Source of the DNA: Dokdonella_A sp964582225
Lineage (GTDB): Bacteria; Pseudomonadota; Gammaproteobacteria; Xanthomonadales; Rhodanobacteraceae
Reading direction: 5' to 3'
Assembly (NCBI GenBank): GCA_964582225.1
Contig: CAZORA010000007.1
Location: 1 to 64,000, forward strand
DNA length: 64,000 nt
Made by a program: the position numbers and the translations under genes. Shown here one piece after another: positions 54,500 through 63,096 of this stretch (its first letter is position 1; each line of letters opens with the position of its first letter). The notes below the pieces were generated by a model. That model made no database searches, was not told where the DNA came from, and saw only the letters and a program-made list of their open reading frames with translations.

Positions 54500-55810
54500 T
54501 CAGACCTCGGCATCTCCGGTCGTCGTCGACGTGCGCGCCGAGGATGCAAGCAGGCGCTCGATGATTTCCATGGTGCGAGCCACGGCGCCCCGCTCACGCT
54601 GCATGAATGCGCGGGCAGCAGCGCCCATGCGGCGGCGCTCGGCGCCGTCCGACAGCAGATGCAGCACGCTCGGGCCCAGCTCGCTGGCACCGGCGATGCG
54701 CACGGTGGCCCCCGCCGCGATCAGGTCCGTCGTGACCTCGGCGAAATTGAAGGTATAGGGGCCGACGATCACCGGCCGCGCCAACGCTGCCGGCTCCAGC
54801 AGGTTGTGGCCGCCCACCGGCACCAGGCTGCCGCCGACGAACGCCGCGTCGGCCGCCGCATAGAACTGGATCAGCTCGCCCATCGAGTCGATCACGAAGC
54901 ACTGGCAGCGCCCGTCGGCAGTGCCGTCCTCGCTGCGCGAGCCGGTGTGGAAGCCATAGCCGCGGCAGGCCGCGAGCACCGGCTTGAAGCGCTCGGGGTG
55001 ACGCGGCGCGATCAGCACGAGCGCATCCGGAAAGCGCCGCAGCACCTCCGCGTGCGCCTTGAGCACGGCGATCTCTTCACCCTCATGGGTGCTCGCGGCA
55101 ATCCACACCGGGCGCGCGCTGCCCGCGGCCTCGTGGAAGGCCTGGCCCCACTCGCGCACGCCCGCCGAGATCTCGAGGTCGAACTTCAGATTGCCCACCA
55201 CCGCGATGCGATCCTCAGGCGCACCGAGCGCACGCAGACGCTCACCATCCGGGGCCGACTGCGCGGCGACGAAATCCGCGCAGCGAATCGAGCGGCGAAC
55301 CAGCGGCTGAATCGGCCAGTAGCCGCGCAGCGAGCGCTCGGACAGGCGCGCGTTGGCAACCAGGATGGCGATCTTGCGCGCGGCGCAGGCCATGAATAGA
55401 TTGGGCCAGATTTCGGTTTCCATGATGACCGCGATGCGCGGCCGGATGCGATCGAGAAAGCGCTTGACCGCACGCGTCAGGTCATACGGCAGATACACGT
55501 GAAACACGCGGTCGCCGTAGAGCTGCAGCACCCGATCCGAGCCGGTCGGGGTGACGGTGGTGATGACCAGCCGGCTGTCACGATGCCGCGCCATCAGCGC
55601 ATCGATCAGCGGCGCCGCCGCGTTGACTTCCCCCAGCGACACCGCGTGTACCCAAATGCTGTCGCGCAGCCCCGGGTCCGGGAAAAAGCCGAAGCGTTCG
55701 CGCCAGCGCGCAAAATAGCCGTGATATTTCAGCCCGCGCGCCGTCAGCCGATACAGCACGTAAGGCGTGAGCAGGTACAGGGCCAGGGCGTAGATGAAAC
55801 GCTGCAGCAC
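54500..55810 (-). CDS. waaA: 3-deoxy-D-manno-octulosonic acid (Kdo) transferase
   Basis: A 436-residue GT-B glycosyltransferase that adds Kdo to lipid IVA at the inner membrane. N-terminal anchor (LALYLLTPYVLYRLTARGLK), then FGFFPDPG, the catalytic region SIWVHAVSLGEVNAAAPLID with the conserved Glu, METEIWPNL, and C-terminal SLVPVGGHNLLEPAALARPV. Start GTG at 55810. Length is typical. It converges with tolC and is divergent from the LpxL-type gene, forming an LPS-assembly group. Confidence 0.95.
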   Translation of the reverse strand: MLQRFIYALALYLLTPYVLYRLTARGLKYHGYFARWRERFGFFPDPGLRDSIWVHAVSLGEVNAAAPLIDALMARHRDSRLVITTVTPTGSDRVLQLYGDRVFHVYLPYDLTRAVKRFLDRIRPRIAVIMETEIWPNLFMACAARKIAILVANARLSERSLRGYWPIQPLVRRSIRCADFVAAQSAPDGERLRALGAPEDRIAVVGNLKFDLEISAGVREWGQAFHEAAGSARPVWIAASTHEGEEIAVLKAHAEVLRRFPDALVLIAPRHPERFKPVLAACRGYGFHTGSRSEDGTADGRCQCFVIDSMGELIQFYAAADAAFVGGSLVPVGGHNLLEPAALARPVIVGPYTFNFAEVTTDLIAAGATVRIAGASELGPSVLHLLSDGAERRRMGAAARAFMQRERGAVARTMEIIERLLASSARTSTTTGDAEV

Positions 55811-55932
55811 GAGTGCGATCGACGAACAGTGATCGCGCAGTATAGCGGTCGCCTATCGACGCCAAGGCGGGCCCCGCCGCACCAACGTCGCTGCATCCCG
55901 CGCAAAGCGGACGCTTCGCCGATAATCGGCGG

Positions 55933-56853
55933 ATGCTGCAGTCTCCTCCGCCGTTTCACCTCGCCCTGCTCGCACCCCGCCACTGGGCCGCCTGGATCGG
56001 CATCGGCTGCATCAAACTGCTGACGCTGCTCCCGCGCAGCTGGCTGCTGGCCGGCGGACGCGCCGCCGGCTCGATCTCCGGACGCCTCATGCGCAGCCGC
56101 CGCCATGTGGCGTTGCGCAATCTCGCGCTGTGCTTCCCCGAGTTGTCCGCGACCCAACGCGCGATCCTCCTGCGGCAGACCCTGCGTGACAGCGGCCTGA
56201 TGATGGCCGAGTTCAGCCTGGCCTGGATGGGTTCGCGCCGCGCGGTCGAGAGCATCCCGCTCTCAATCGAAGGCCTCGAGCATCTGCGACAAGCGCGGGA
56301 GGCGGGCCGCGGCGTGCTGCTGGTCGGCGCGCACTTCTCGCACCTGGAACTCTGCGCGCGGCTGGTCTCGATGCGCGTGCCGATTGCCGGCATGTACCGC
56401 CAACATGACGACGCCGCCTTCGAGTGGGCCATTCGGCGCGCGCGTCTGCGCTATGCGGAAGCGATGTTCACCAGGGAGCAACTGCGCCAGAGCGTGCGTC
56501 ATCTGAAGCGCGGCGGCGTCCTCTGGTACGCGCCCGATCAGGACATGCGCGGCAAGGAGACCGTCTTCGTGCCCTTCTTCGGCGTGCCGGCCTCGACCAT
56601 CACCGCCACGCATCACCTGGCGCGGCTGTCGGGTGCGCTGGTGATGCCCTTCTTCCATCGCCGGCTCGATCACGGAGGCTATGCCATCCGCATCGAAGCA
56701 CCGCTTGCCGATTTCCCCAGCGCCGACCCGGTTGCCGATACCGCCCGCGTCAACGCCTGCATCGAGCGCATGGTGCGCGAGGCGCCGAGTCAGTATCTGT
56801 GGCTGCACAAGCGCTTCAAGACCCGGCCTCCGGGATGGCCCGCGGTCTACTGA
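55933..56853 (+). CDS. lpxL: Lipid A biosynthesis lauroyl acyltransferase (LpxL/HtrB type)
   Basis: A 306-residue late acyltransferase of lipid A. The N-terminal anchor is at about 17-45, the HX4E catalytic motif is H134-E139 in VGAHFSHLELCARL, and later blocks WYAPDQDMRGKETVFVPFFG and the C-terminal QYLWLHKRFKTRPPG are as in the LpxL family. Its substrate is the Kdo2-lipid IVA made by the divergent waaA product. The stop overlaps the convergent O-antigen-ligase-like gene by 7 bp. Confidence 0.93.
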   Translation: MLQSPPPFHLALLAPRHWAAWIGIGCIKLLTLLPRSWLLAGGRAAGSISGRLMRSRRHVALRNLALCFPELSATQRAILLRQTLRDSGLMMAEFSLAWMGSRRAVESIPLSIEGLEHLRQAREAGRGVLLVGAHFSHLELCARLVSMRVPIAGMYRQHDDAAFEWAIRRARLRYAEAMFTREQLRQSVRHLKRGGVLWYAPDQDMRGKETVFVPFFGVPASTITATHHLARLSGALVMPFFHRRLDHGGYAIRIEAPLADFPSADPVADTARVNACIERMVREAPSQYLWLHKRFKTRPPGWPAVY

Positions 56854-58094
56854 GCCACGGTAGGCGGCGCCTCATCGCGAAGCCCCAGCGCGCCACAGTA
56901 AAGCGCGACGAGCCACCAGAAGAATAGTCCCCACCACGCCGAATAGAAGGCTAGATGGGTGTTCAAGGGGAACGTCATGGCAAGCAGTGCGAGCGCCGGT
57001 GCGCGAGCGGCGCGGCGCGCCGACGGCCCGGCGCGCTGCCAGCCGCGCAGCGCGAGCGCGCCGCCGAGAAGCCAGCCGAGCAACCCGATCAACCCGGTCT
57101 CGCTCAGCACTTCGAGCAGGATCTGGTGCGCGTGAGCGGCACCCGTACCCGCGCTGGCATCGATGAAATCATCACCCGGCAACGCATATCGCGGATAGGC
57201 ATGGCGAAAGCCGCGCACGCCAACGCCGGTGCAAGGATGGTCGCGAGTCATCAAGAACGCGACCCGCCAGATCCGCAGCCGCCCGGCCAACGCCGCGTCG
57301 AGCTGCTGCGGACCGCCCGCGAAGGCCAGCAGACTGCGCTCGATGCGCGCTTCGAAGCGCGGAGAATCGCGCAGCGCCAGGCCCGCCACTACGCCGACCG
57401 CCAAAGCCAGGGCCAGTAACGCGCCAGCAAAGCGACGCAGGTTCCGCGTCTCGCCCCAGCCGATCACGAGGCAAACCAGCAGGTAGGCGACCCAGGCGGC
57501 ACGCGAGCCCGCCAGCAGCACCGGCACCAGTAGCGCGAGCAGCGCGAACACCAGGCCTGGACGGCCGAAACGATCGCGCGCGGCGAACAACATGAAGGGA
57601 GACAGCACCGCCAACACCGGACCGAACTTCAGGTTGCCGGCGCCGAAGATGCCGGAAATGCGCTCCTCTTCGGCTGCTCCGGCAAGCCCGTAGCCGGTCA
57701 GCATCTGCACGCCGGCGTCGATCAGCCAGAGCGCGACCACCAGCGCGATTGCGTTGCGCAGGCGCCGGGCACGGTCCGCGCCGCCGAGCGCCCAGACCGC
57801 AAACCACGCGAAAGGCAGGAAGCGCAGCCCGGCCGCCACGGTCGACCAGCTCTTGGCCGGAGCCACCGCCAGGGGCGCGGACAGAAGTTCGGGCAACCAA
57901 TAGCAGGCAAACAGAGCCGTGGCGAGCCGCGCCGCAGGCAAACCCAACAACGACGGCTGACGCAGCGCCAGCAGCAGCCCTGCGAGGGCGCCAATCAACC
58001 ACGGCAGCTCCGCCGTGCGGCCGACCGGCAGCAGCACGACCACTGCCGCAAGCACCAGCAGGGGCCAGGCATCGAATCGGGCAGCGGCGCGCAT
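56847..58094 (-). CDS. O-antigen ligase (WaaL)-like membrane protein
   Basis: A 415-residue protein with about ten membrane helices (for example LLVLAAVVVLLPVGR and GLVFALLALLVPVLLAGSRA) and the O-antigen ligase/Wzy_C pattern: a conserved Arg after LAGSRAAWVAYLLV and the periplasmic loop DHPCTGVGVRGFRHAYPRYA with later AHAHQILLEVLSETGLIGLL. It would attach O-antigen to lipid A core or polymerise glycan. The ATG at 58094 has GGAGGA upstream; the TTG at 58121 is not convincing. It is 73 bp after the GT4 gene. Confidence 0.9.
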   Translation of the reverse strand: MRAAARFDAWPLLVLAAVVVLLPVGRTAELPWLIGALAGLLLALRQPSLLGLPAARLATALFACYWLPELLSAPLAVAPAKSWSTVAAGLRFLPFAWFAVWALGGADRARRLRNAIALVVALWLIDAGVQMLTGYGLAGAAEEERISGIFGAGNLKFGPVLAVLSPFMLFAARDRFGRPGLVFALLALLVPVLLAGSRAAWVAYLLVCLVIGWGETRNLRRFAGALLALALAVGVVAGLALRDSPRFEARIERSLLAFAGGPQQLDAALAGRLRIWRVAFLMTRDHPCTGVGVRGFRHAYPRYALPGDDFIDASAGTGAAHAHQILLEVLSETGLIGLLGWLLGGALALRGWQRAGPSARRAARAPALALLAMTFPLNTHLAFYSAWWGLFFWWLVALYCGALGLRDEAPPTVAQ

Positions 58095-58167
58095 GGATCG
58101 GGTTCCTCCGACGGCGGGCAATCGACGCTGGCGGCGCAGTCCGGATCGCGCGACGGAAACGGCCGCT

Positions 58168-59295
58168 TCAGGCCTGCGCGCCGCGTGTGGAGGCGAGTTC
58201 CGTGTAGAGAGCCAAGGTGTCGTGCTGCATGTCGGCCAGACGGTAACGGGTCAAGGGAGCAATCGCCGGCGCAGCACGCAGCAGCTCGGCGGCGCGCTCG
58301 ACCAGGCGCTCGCGATCATGCGGCGGCACACGCCCCGATGGATACAGATCGACCAGCAATTCGCCCACCCCGCCGTGATCGTAACCGAGCACCGGCCGAC
58401 ACAGCGCCAGCGCCTCGATGACCGTGCGGCCAAAAGACTCCGGCTTGTCGGAAAGCTGCAGCACCAGGGCCGACTGCGCATAGACGTCGCGCGCGTCGTC
58501 ACGCTGCGCGCTGATGACCAGCCAATCATCGACGCCGAGACTGCGCGCGAGCTGCTCGAGCTCGGCCACGTAGGCTTCCCGCCCGGCCTGTCGCGCCCCC
58601 AACAGCAGAAGCCGTGCCGGCACGTTGCGCGCCTTCAGGTCGGCGAGCAGCGTAATGGCGTCGCGATGTCCCTTGAGGCGCGTGCCGCGTCCGGGCAGCG
58701 TCAGCAGGGGCGCACCGGCAAGCTGCGGAAACTCGGCGAAAAACCACTCGCGCCAGGAGCCATCCGGCTGGTAGCCGTAAGGAAACTCGGCCGGGTCGAC
58801 GCCGCGCGGGATTACCAGCAGCTTGCCCGGATCGGTATTCGGGTAACTCCGTAGCAGATAGTCGCGCACGCTGTTCGACACGCAGATGACGCGCTCACCG
58901 CGCGTCATCACCGCGCTGTAGCGGCTGCGGCTGTTCATGCCGTGGGCGGTGGTGACGAAGTGCGCACGCGCGCGCAGACCGCGCAGCGCGAGCCAGCCAA
59001 GCCAGGCCGGCAGCCGCGATCGCGCGTGCACGATGTCGACGCGCTCGCGAACAACGAGCGCGCGCAGGGCGGCAACTCGCGTCAGGCTGTTGAGCGACTT
59101 CACCCCGATCGGCATCTCGAGGTGCTCGCTGCCCTCTGCGCACAGCTGCGCAACCATGCGGCCACCGCCGGAAACGACGATCGAACGATACCCGGCGGCG
59201 ACCAGCGCGCGGCCGATCTCCAGCGTCGAGCGCTCCGCTCCGCCAGCCTCCAGTGCCGGCACCAGCTGCACCACGGTCACCGAATTGGCCGGCAC
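58168..59295 (-). CDS. GT4 family glycosyltransferase
   Basis: A 375-residue GT-B enzyme of the GT4 family: N-terminal VQLVPALEAGGAERSTLEIG, central VIPRGVDPAEFPY, LPGRGTRLKGHRDAITLLAD and the EX7E region KPESFGRTVIEALALCRPVL. It probably transfers a hexose in the LPS core or a related glycan. Start GTG at 59295, 12 bp after the zinc-finger gene stop. The acceptor and donor are not known. Confidence 0.92.
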   Translation of the reverse strand: MPANSVTVVQLVPALEAGGAERSTLEIGRALVAAGYRSIVVSGGGRMVAQLCAEGSEHLEMPIGVKSLNSLTRVAALRALVVRERVDIVHARSRLPAWLGWLALRGLRARAHFVTTAHGMNSRSRYSAVMTRGERVICVSNSVRDYLLRSYPNTDPGKLLVIPRGVDPAEFPYGYQPDGSWREWFFAEFPQLAGAPLLTLPGRGTRLKGHRDAITLLADLKARNVPARLLLLGARQAGREAYVAELEQLARSLGVDDWLVISAQRDDARDVYAQSALVLQLSDKPESFGRTVIEALALCRPVLGYDHGGVGELLVDLYPSGRVPPHDRERLVERAAELLRAAPAIAPLTRYRLADMQHDTLALYTELASTRGAQA

Positions 59296-59307
59296 GGCGA
59301 AAATACC

Positions 59308-59523
59308 TCAGTCGACCAGGCTGTACTCCGCGCTGCAGTAGGGACAGCGCGCGTGACCTCCTTGCTGGTCGAGCGGCAGCCAGACCCGTGGATGTGCGTT
59401 CCACAGGGACATCTCGGGAGTCGGGCAGCTGAGCGGAAGCTCGGCCCGGGTGACCCGGTAGTGCCGATGGGCGCTCGGGGTGATCGATGATGCGGAGCTG
59501 GAACTGGAAGCGGGACTCGACAT
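59308..59523 (-). CDS. Small zinc-finger protein (zf-CHCC type)
   Basis: A 71-residue protein. Ser-rich N-terminus, then C33-x10-H44-x15-C60-x2-C63 (SCPTPEMSLWNAHPRVWLPL and ARCPYCSAEYSLVD), the zinc site of the zf-CHCC family related to mitochondrial NDUFS6. The ATG at 59523 has GGAG 8 nt upstream; an in-frame ATG at 59550 adds nine residues. In other gammaproteobacteria such a small protein commonly sits beside LPS-core glycosyltransferases, as here. Function unknown. Confidence 0.85.
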   Translation of the reverse strand: MSSPASSSSSASSITPSAHRHYRVTRAELPLSCPTPEMSLWNAHPRVWLPLDQQGGHARCPYCSAEYSLVD

Positions 59524-59850
59524 GGGAGGCTCCGTGCGTGAAACCTCCAAAGTTTACAGCACGTTTCATGCCAACATTCCCCGCCTGAGCCTCCAGCGAC
59601 CCGCCGCACGGTAGACACGCTCAGCTGCGCGCGTAGTGGACTCCGACCTGGCACGTGAAGCATCGAGCTGCAATCCGCTCGCGGCTCCTGCGCGGCGACA
59701 TGGCTTCGGCAAACGACGGCCGATCACCCGGCCCACCGCGAACCTTTCTCAGCGCAGCCAATTTCCGCGTTCGATTTCACAAGACCGACCTACGTCGCGC
59801 CAGCCCGCTAGAATAAGCGCGTTTCAACCACCAAACTGGCGGAGGAAAAC
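59524..59850. other. Intergenic region between the zinc-finger gene and yip1
   Basis: About 330 bp without a convincing gene. It should hold both divergent promoters; TAGAAT at 59810-59815 is a possible -10 for the Yip1 gene, without a clear -35. Confidence 0.35.
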
Positions 59851-61101
59851 GTGGACATCAACAAGCTGATCGCCCGCGTCAAGGCGATTCTGATCGCACC
59901 CAAGACGGAATGGCCGGCCATCGACGCGGAAAACACCAGCACGGCCGATCTGTACAAGAACTACATCCTGATTCTGGCGGCGATTCCCGCAATCGCGGGC
60001 TTCATCAAGGGCAGCGTGCTGGGCTACAGCATCCCCTTCGTCGGTCATTTCCGCGTACCGATCGGTAGCGGCCTGTCGAGCGCGATCGTGAGCTACGCGC
60101 TGGGCCTCGTGGCGGTCTATCTGGTCGCCCTGATCATCGACGCGCTGGCGCCGAAATTCGGCGCCCAGAAGAATCAGCAGCAGGCACTCAAGGTTACGGC
60201 CTATGCCTGGACCGCGAGCTGGATCGCCGGCATCGGCCTGATCCTGCCCGGCATCGGCTGGCTGATTGCGCTGGCTGGCGGAATCTACGCGATCTACCTG
60301 CTCTACCTCGGGCTGCCGGTGCTGATGAAAGCACCGCAAGACCGGGTCGGCGGCTATACCGCCGTCAGCATCATCCTGGCGATCGTGCTGATGTGGATCA
60401 TTGCCCTGATCGTCGGCGCAATGGCCGGCACCTCGATGGGCAGCCACGCGCTCAACCAGCTTGGCAGCAGCGACAGCAATGTGACCATCGACAGCGACAG
60501 CGCGCTGGGTAAGCTCGCAGCCATGGGCCAGCGGATGGAAGAAGCCAGCAAGAAGATGGAGCAGGCGCAGAAGTCCGGCGACAGCGAGGCCACCGGCAAG
60601 GCGATCGGTTCGATGCTCGGCGCGATCAGTGGAAGCGGCGAGGTCGAGGCGCTGGCGCCCGACGCGCTCAAGCCCTTCCTGCCGCAGACGCTGGCCGGCC
60701 TGCCGCGCACCAAGTTCTCCGCCGAACGCAGCGCCGCGCTGGGCATGCAAATCGCCGAGGCCGAAGCGACCTACTCCGACGGCAACCGTGAGCTGCAACT
60801 CGAAATCAGCGACCTCGGCAGCGCCAAGGGTTTTCTCGCGCTGGCGGGCTTCGCGGCGATCGGCAGCGAAAGCGAGAGCGACCACGGCTATGAAAAGACC
60901 TATCGCCAGAACGGTCGCCTGATTCAGGAAGAGTGGGACAGCAGCGCCAAGCGCGGCAAGTTCAGCATCATCCTGGGCGAGCGCTTTCAGGTGGAGCTGA
61001 GCGGCAGCGCCGGCAGCATGGAGGAGCTGAAGGCCGCCGCGGCCAGCATCGACCTCGGCAAGCTCGAGGCGCTGAAGAATGCGGGCGTGAAAAAGGGCTG
61101 A
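59851..61101 (+). CDS. Yip1 family membrane protein
   Basis: A 416-residue protein. The first ~195 residues match Yip1 domain proteins (ARVKAILIAPKTEWPAIDAE, YILILAAIPAIAGFIKGSVL, LAGGIYAIYLLYLGLPVLMK) with about five membrane helices; the C-terminal half is soluble, Ser/Glu/Lys-rich (GSMLGAISGSGEVEALAPDA). Start GTG at 59851 with GGAGGA 4 nt upstream. Bacterial Yip1 proteins have no established function; the C-terminal extension looks like an added periplasmic part. A 7-bp hairpin (61096-61122) overlaps the stop. Confidence 0.88.
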   Translation: MDINKLIARVKAILIAPKTEWPAIDAENTSTADLYKNYILILAAIPAIAGFIKGSVLGYSIPFVGHFRVPIGSGLSSAIVSYALGLVAVYLVALIIDALAPKFGAQKNQQQALKVTAYAWTASWIAGIGLILPGIGWLIALAGGIYAIYLLYLGLPVLMKAPQDRVGGYTAVSIILAIVLMWIIALIVGAMAGTSMGSHALNQLGSSDSNVTIDSDSALGKLAAMGQRMEEASKKMEQAQKSGDSEATGKAIGSMLGAISGSGEVEALAPDALKPFLPQTLAGLPRTKFSAERSAALGMQIAEAEATYSDGNRELQLEISDLGSAKGFLALAGFAAIGSESESDHGYEKTYRQNGRLIQEEWDSSAKRGKFSIILGERFQVELSGSAGSMEELKAAAASIDLGKLEALKNAGVKKG

Positions 61102-61122
61102 CGCTCCGGCAGAGGGTCAGCC
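61096..61122 (+). other. Hairpin at the Yip1 stop codon
   Basis: GGCTGAC / GTCAGCC, 7-bp perfect arms with a 13-nt loop, the first arm including the TGA stop. No T-run. Possibly a weak terminator before the convergent YceI gene. Confidence 0.35.
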
Positions 61123-61162
61123 CCGAGCCTCACGCGGCGTGCGGCTCCCGCGCGCCGCCGAT

Positions 61163-61762
61163 TCAGCCGTTCTCGCTCGCCGTAGCCTTGGCGAGCGCTT
61201 CGACGGTGATCTGCAGGCGGATATCGTCGCTGATCAACGGCGCATACTGCTTGATTCCGAACTCGGAGCGCTTGAGCACGCCGGTCGCGTTGAAGCCAGC
61301 TGCCTGCACCTTGCTCATCGGATGCTTGCCGACGCGATTGACCGTAACGTCGAGCACCAACGGGCGCACTACGCCGTGCAGATCGAGGTCGCCGGTGACC
61401 TTGAGCCGATCCTTTTCGGCGCCAGCTTCCACCTTGGTGCTGGTGAAGGTCGCCACCGGATAGGTCGCCACGTCGAAGAAATCCGCCTTCTGCAGGTGTT
61501 CATCGAGATCCGGCACATTGGTGTTGACGCTGGGCAGAGCGACCGTCACCTTGAGGCTCGAGTTCTCCGGCGCTTCCGGATCGAACTGCAGCGTGCCCTG
61601 CACCGAGCCGAACTGGCCCGAAGGATTGGAAAAGCCGAAATGACTCCAGCTGAATACGATCTGGGTGTGGTGGGGATCGAGCTCGTAGGCGTCCATCGCC
61701 GCGTGCGCGGGGATCACGCCGACGAGGGCGAAGGCAACGGCCAGACCAAGTTTCTGCAGCAT
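61163..61762 (-). CDS. YceI family periplasmic lipid-binding-like protein
   Basis: A 199-residue YceI protein with a signal peptide (MLQKLGLAVAFALVGVIPAH, cleavage near AHA). YceI barrels bind isoprenoids such as ubiquinone-8; here the conserved YELDPHHTQIVFSWSHFGFS and FPVATFTSTKV-like blocks are present. GAGGAGA lies 6 nt before the ATG, which rejects a longer in-frame start at 62041. It converges with the Yip1 gene and is divergent from the ELM1 gene. Confidence 0.93.
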   Translation of the reverse strand: MLQKLGLAVAFALVGVIPAHAAMDAYELDPHHTQIVFSWSHFGFSNPSGQFGSVQGTLQFDPEAPENSSLKVTVALPSVNTNVPDLDEHLQKADFFDVATYPVATFTSTKVEAGAEKDRLKVTGDLDLHGVVRPLVLDVTVNRVGKHPMSKVQAAGFNATGVLKRSEFGIKQYAPLISDDIRLQITVEALAKATASENG

Positions 61763-61921
61763 GCGGATTCTCCTCGGCAAAACGAAGCGGGAAGTTCGGG
61801 CGACACAGGGTGCTGGAACGACGCCGGTCGCACAAGGCCTCAGCATGAAACATAGTGTTTCCGACGGCATCCGCTGCGCGCCCGTGGGCCTCGATCCGCG
61901 CAACCCGAGGGCCTGCGGCCG

Positions 61922-62953
61922 GTGAACTCGACCAATCCCGTACGGTGCTGGGTCGTCAGCGATGGTGCCGCCGGCAATGAGCGCCAGGCACTGGCACTGG
62001 CTCACGCGCTCGGTCTCGCACCGGAGGTCCTGCGCATCCATTTACGCCAGCCCTGGGCGGCGCTGGCGCCGCGCCTAGCCTGGGGCGCGCGAGCCGCGGT
62101 GCGCGACGAGCGCGGCAATTCGCTCGCACCACCCTGGCCCGAGATCGCCATCGGCTGCGGCCGCCGCGCCGCCCTGGTCACCCGCGCGCTGCGTCGCTGG
62201 AGCGCAGGCTACAGCTTCAGCGTGCAGATCCTGAATCCGCGTATCGACGCCCGCCATTTCGATCTCATCATCACCCCGCAGCACGACGGCGTGCGCGGCG
62301 CCAACGTGCTGCGCAGCATCGGCGCGCTCAATGCGGTCGACCAGGCCTGGCTCGCCGCCGGTCGCAGTCGCTTCGCGGCGCTGGGAAGCCTGCCGGCACC
62401 GCGCACCGCGGTCCTGATCGGCGCCTCGACCCGCGCCCAGAAGCTCGATGCCGCCTACTTCGATGCCCTGTTGCGGCGGCTTCGCGCGCAGCAACAAACG
62501 AGCGGTGGGACGTTCCTGGTCAGCGTCTCGCGCCGCACCCCGCGATCGACGGTCGAGCGCCTGCGCGCCGCATTCGCCGAGTTTCCCGGCCGCTTCTGGG
62601 ACGGCGGTAGCGACAACCCCTACGCCGGCTTCCTGGCCTGGGCCGACCGCATCGTGGTCACTCCGGATTCGGTCAACATGCTGAGCGAGGCCTGCGCCAC
62701 CGGCAAGCCGGTTTACACCTTTGCGTCGAAGCCGATCCTCGGCAAGCTCGCGCAGCTGCACGCGGCACTCCTCGCCAGCGGCCATCTGCGCCGCCTCGAC
62801 GCCGCCGACCAGTGCGCGCTGACGGCACCGCTGCGCGAAACCGCAGCCATCGCCGAACTGGTGCGCCAGCGCTGGCGGCAGGCGCGGGGCGGCTTCGATC
62901 CGGCGCCAGGCGCCAGCAGCATCGCGGCGGAGCGCATAACGAGGAAGGGCTGA
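61922..62953 (+). CDS. ELM1/GtrOC1-type putative glycosyltransferase (mitochondrial fission ELM1 family)
   Basis: A 343-residue protein: N-terminus CWVVSDGAAGNERQALALAH, middle LIITPQHDGVRGANVLRSIG, FLVSVSRRTPRSTVERLRAA and C-terminal VVTPDSVNMLSEACATGKPV, the pattern of the ELM1 family (named from plant mitochondrial fission), which resembles GT-B glycosyltransferases. Bacterial members often sit near LPS genes, as here. Start GTG at 61922 with a weak ribosome site. Function is inferred from the fold. Confidence 0.88.
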   Translation: MNSTNPVRCWVVSDGAAGNERQALALAHALGLAPEVLRIHLRQPWAALAPRLAWGARAAVRDERGNSLAPPWPEIAIGCGRRAALVTRALRRWSAGYSFSVQILNPRIDARHFDLIITPQHDGVRGANVLRSIGALNAVDQAWLAAGRSRFAALGSLPAPRTAVLIGASTRAQKLDAAYFDALLRRLRAQQQTSGGTFLVSVSRRTPRSTVERLRAAFAEFPGRFWDGGSDNPYAGFLAWADRIVVTPDSVNMLSEACATGKPVYTFASKPILGKLAQLHAALLASGHLRRLDAADQCALTAPLRETAAIAELVRQRWRQARGGFDPAPGASSIAAERITRKG

Positions 62954-63096
62954 GCGAGGCCTGAAGCGGCCGACCCCCGCTCTTCACTACCACGACGGCG
63001 GGAGTCCCGCGCTTCTGATCGCAACGGGCTGAAGTGAACGTATGCGCGCCTGCGTTGACAACGGCAGGAACCCCCCCCGCCGCGATCGACGCCAAT

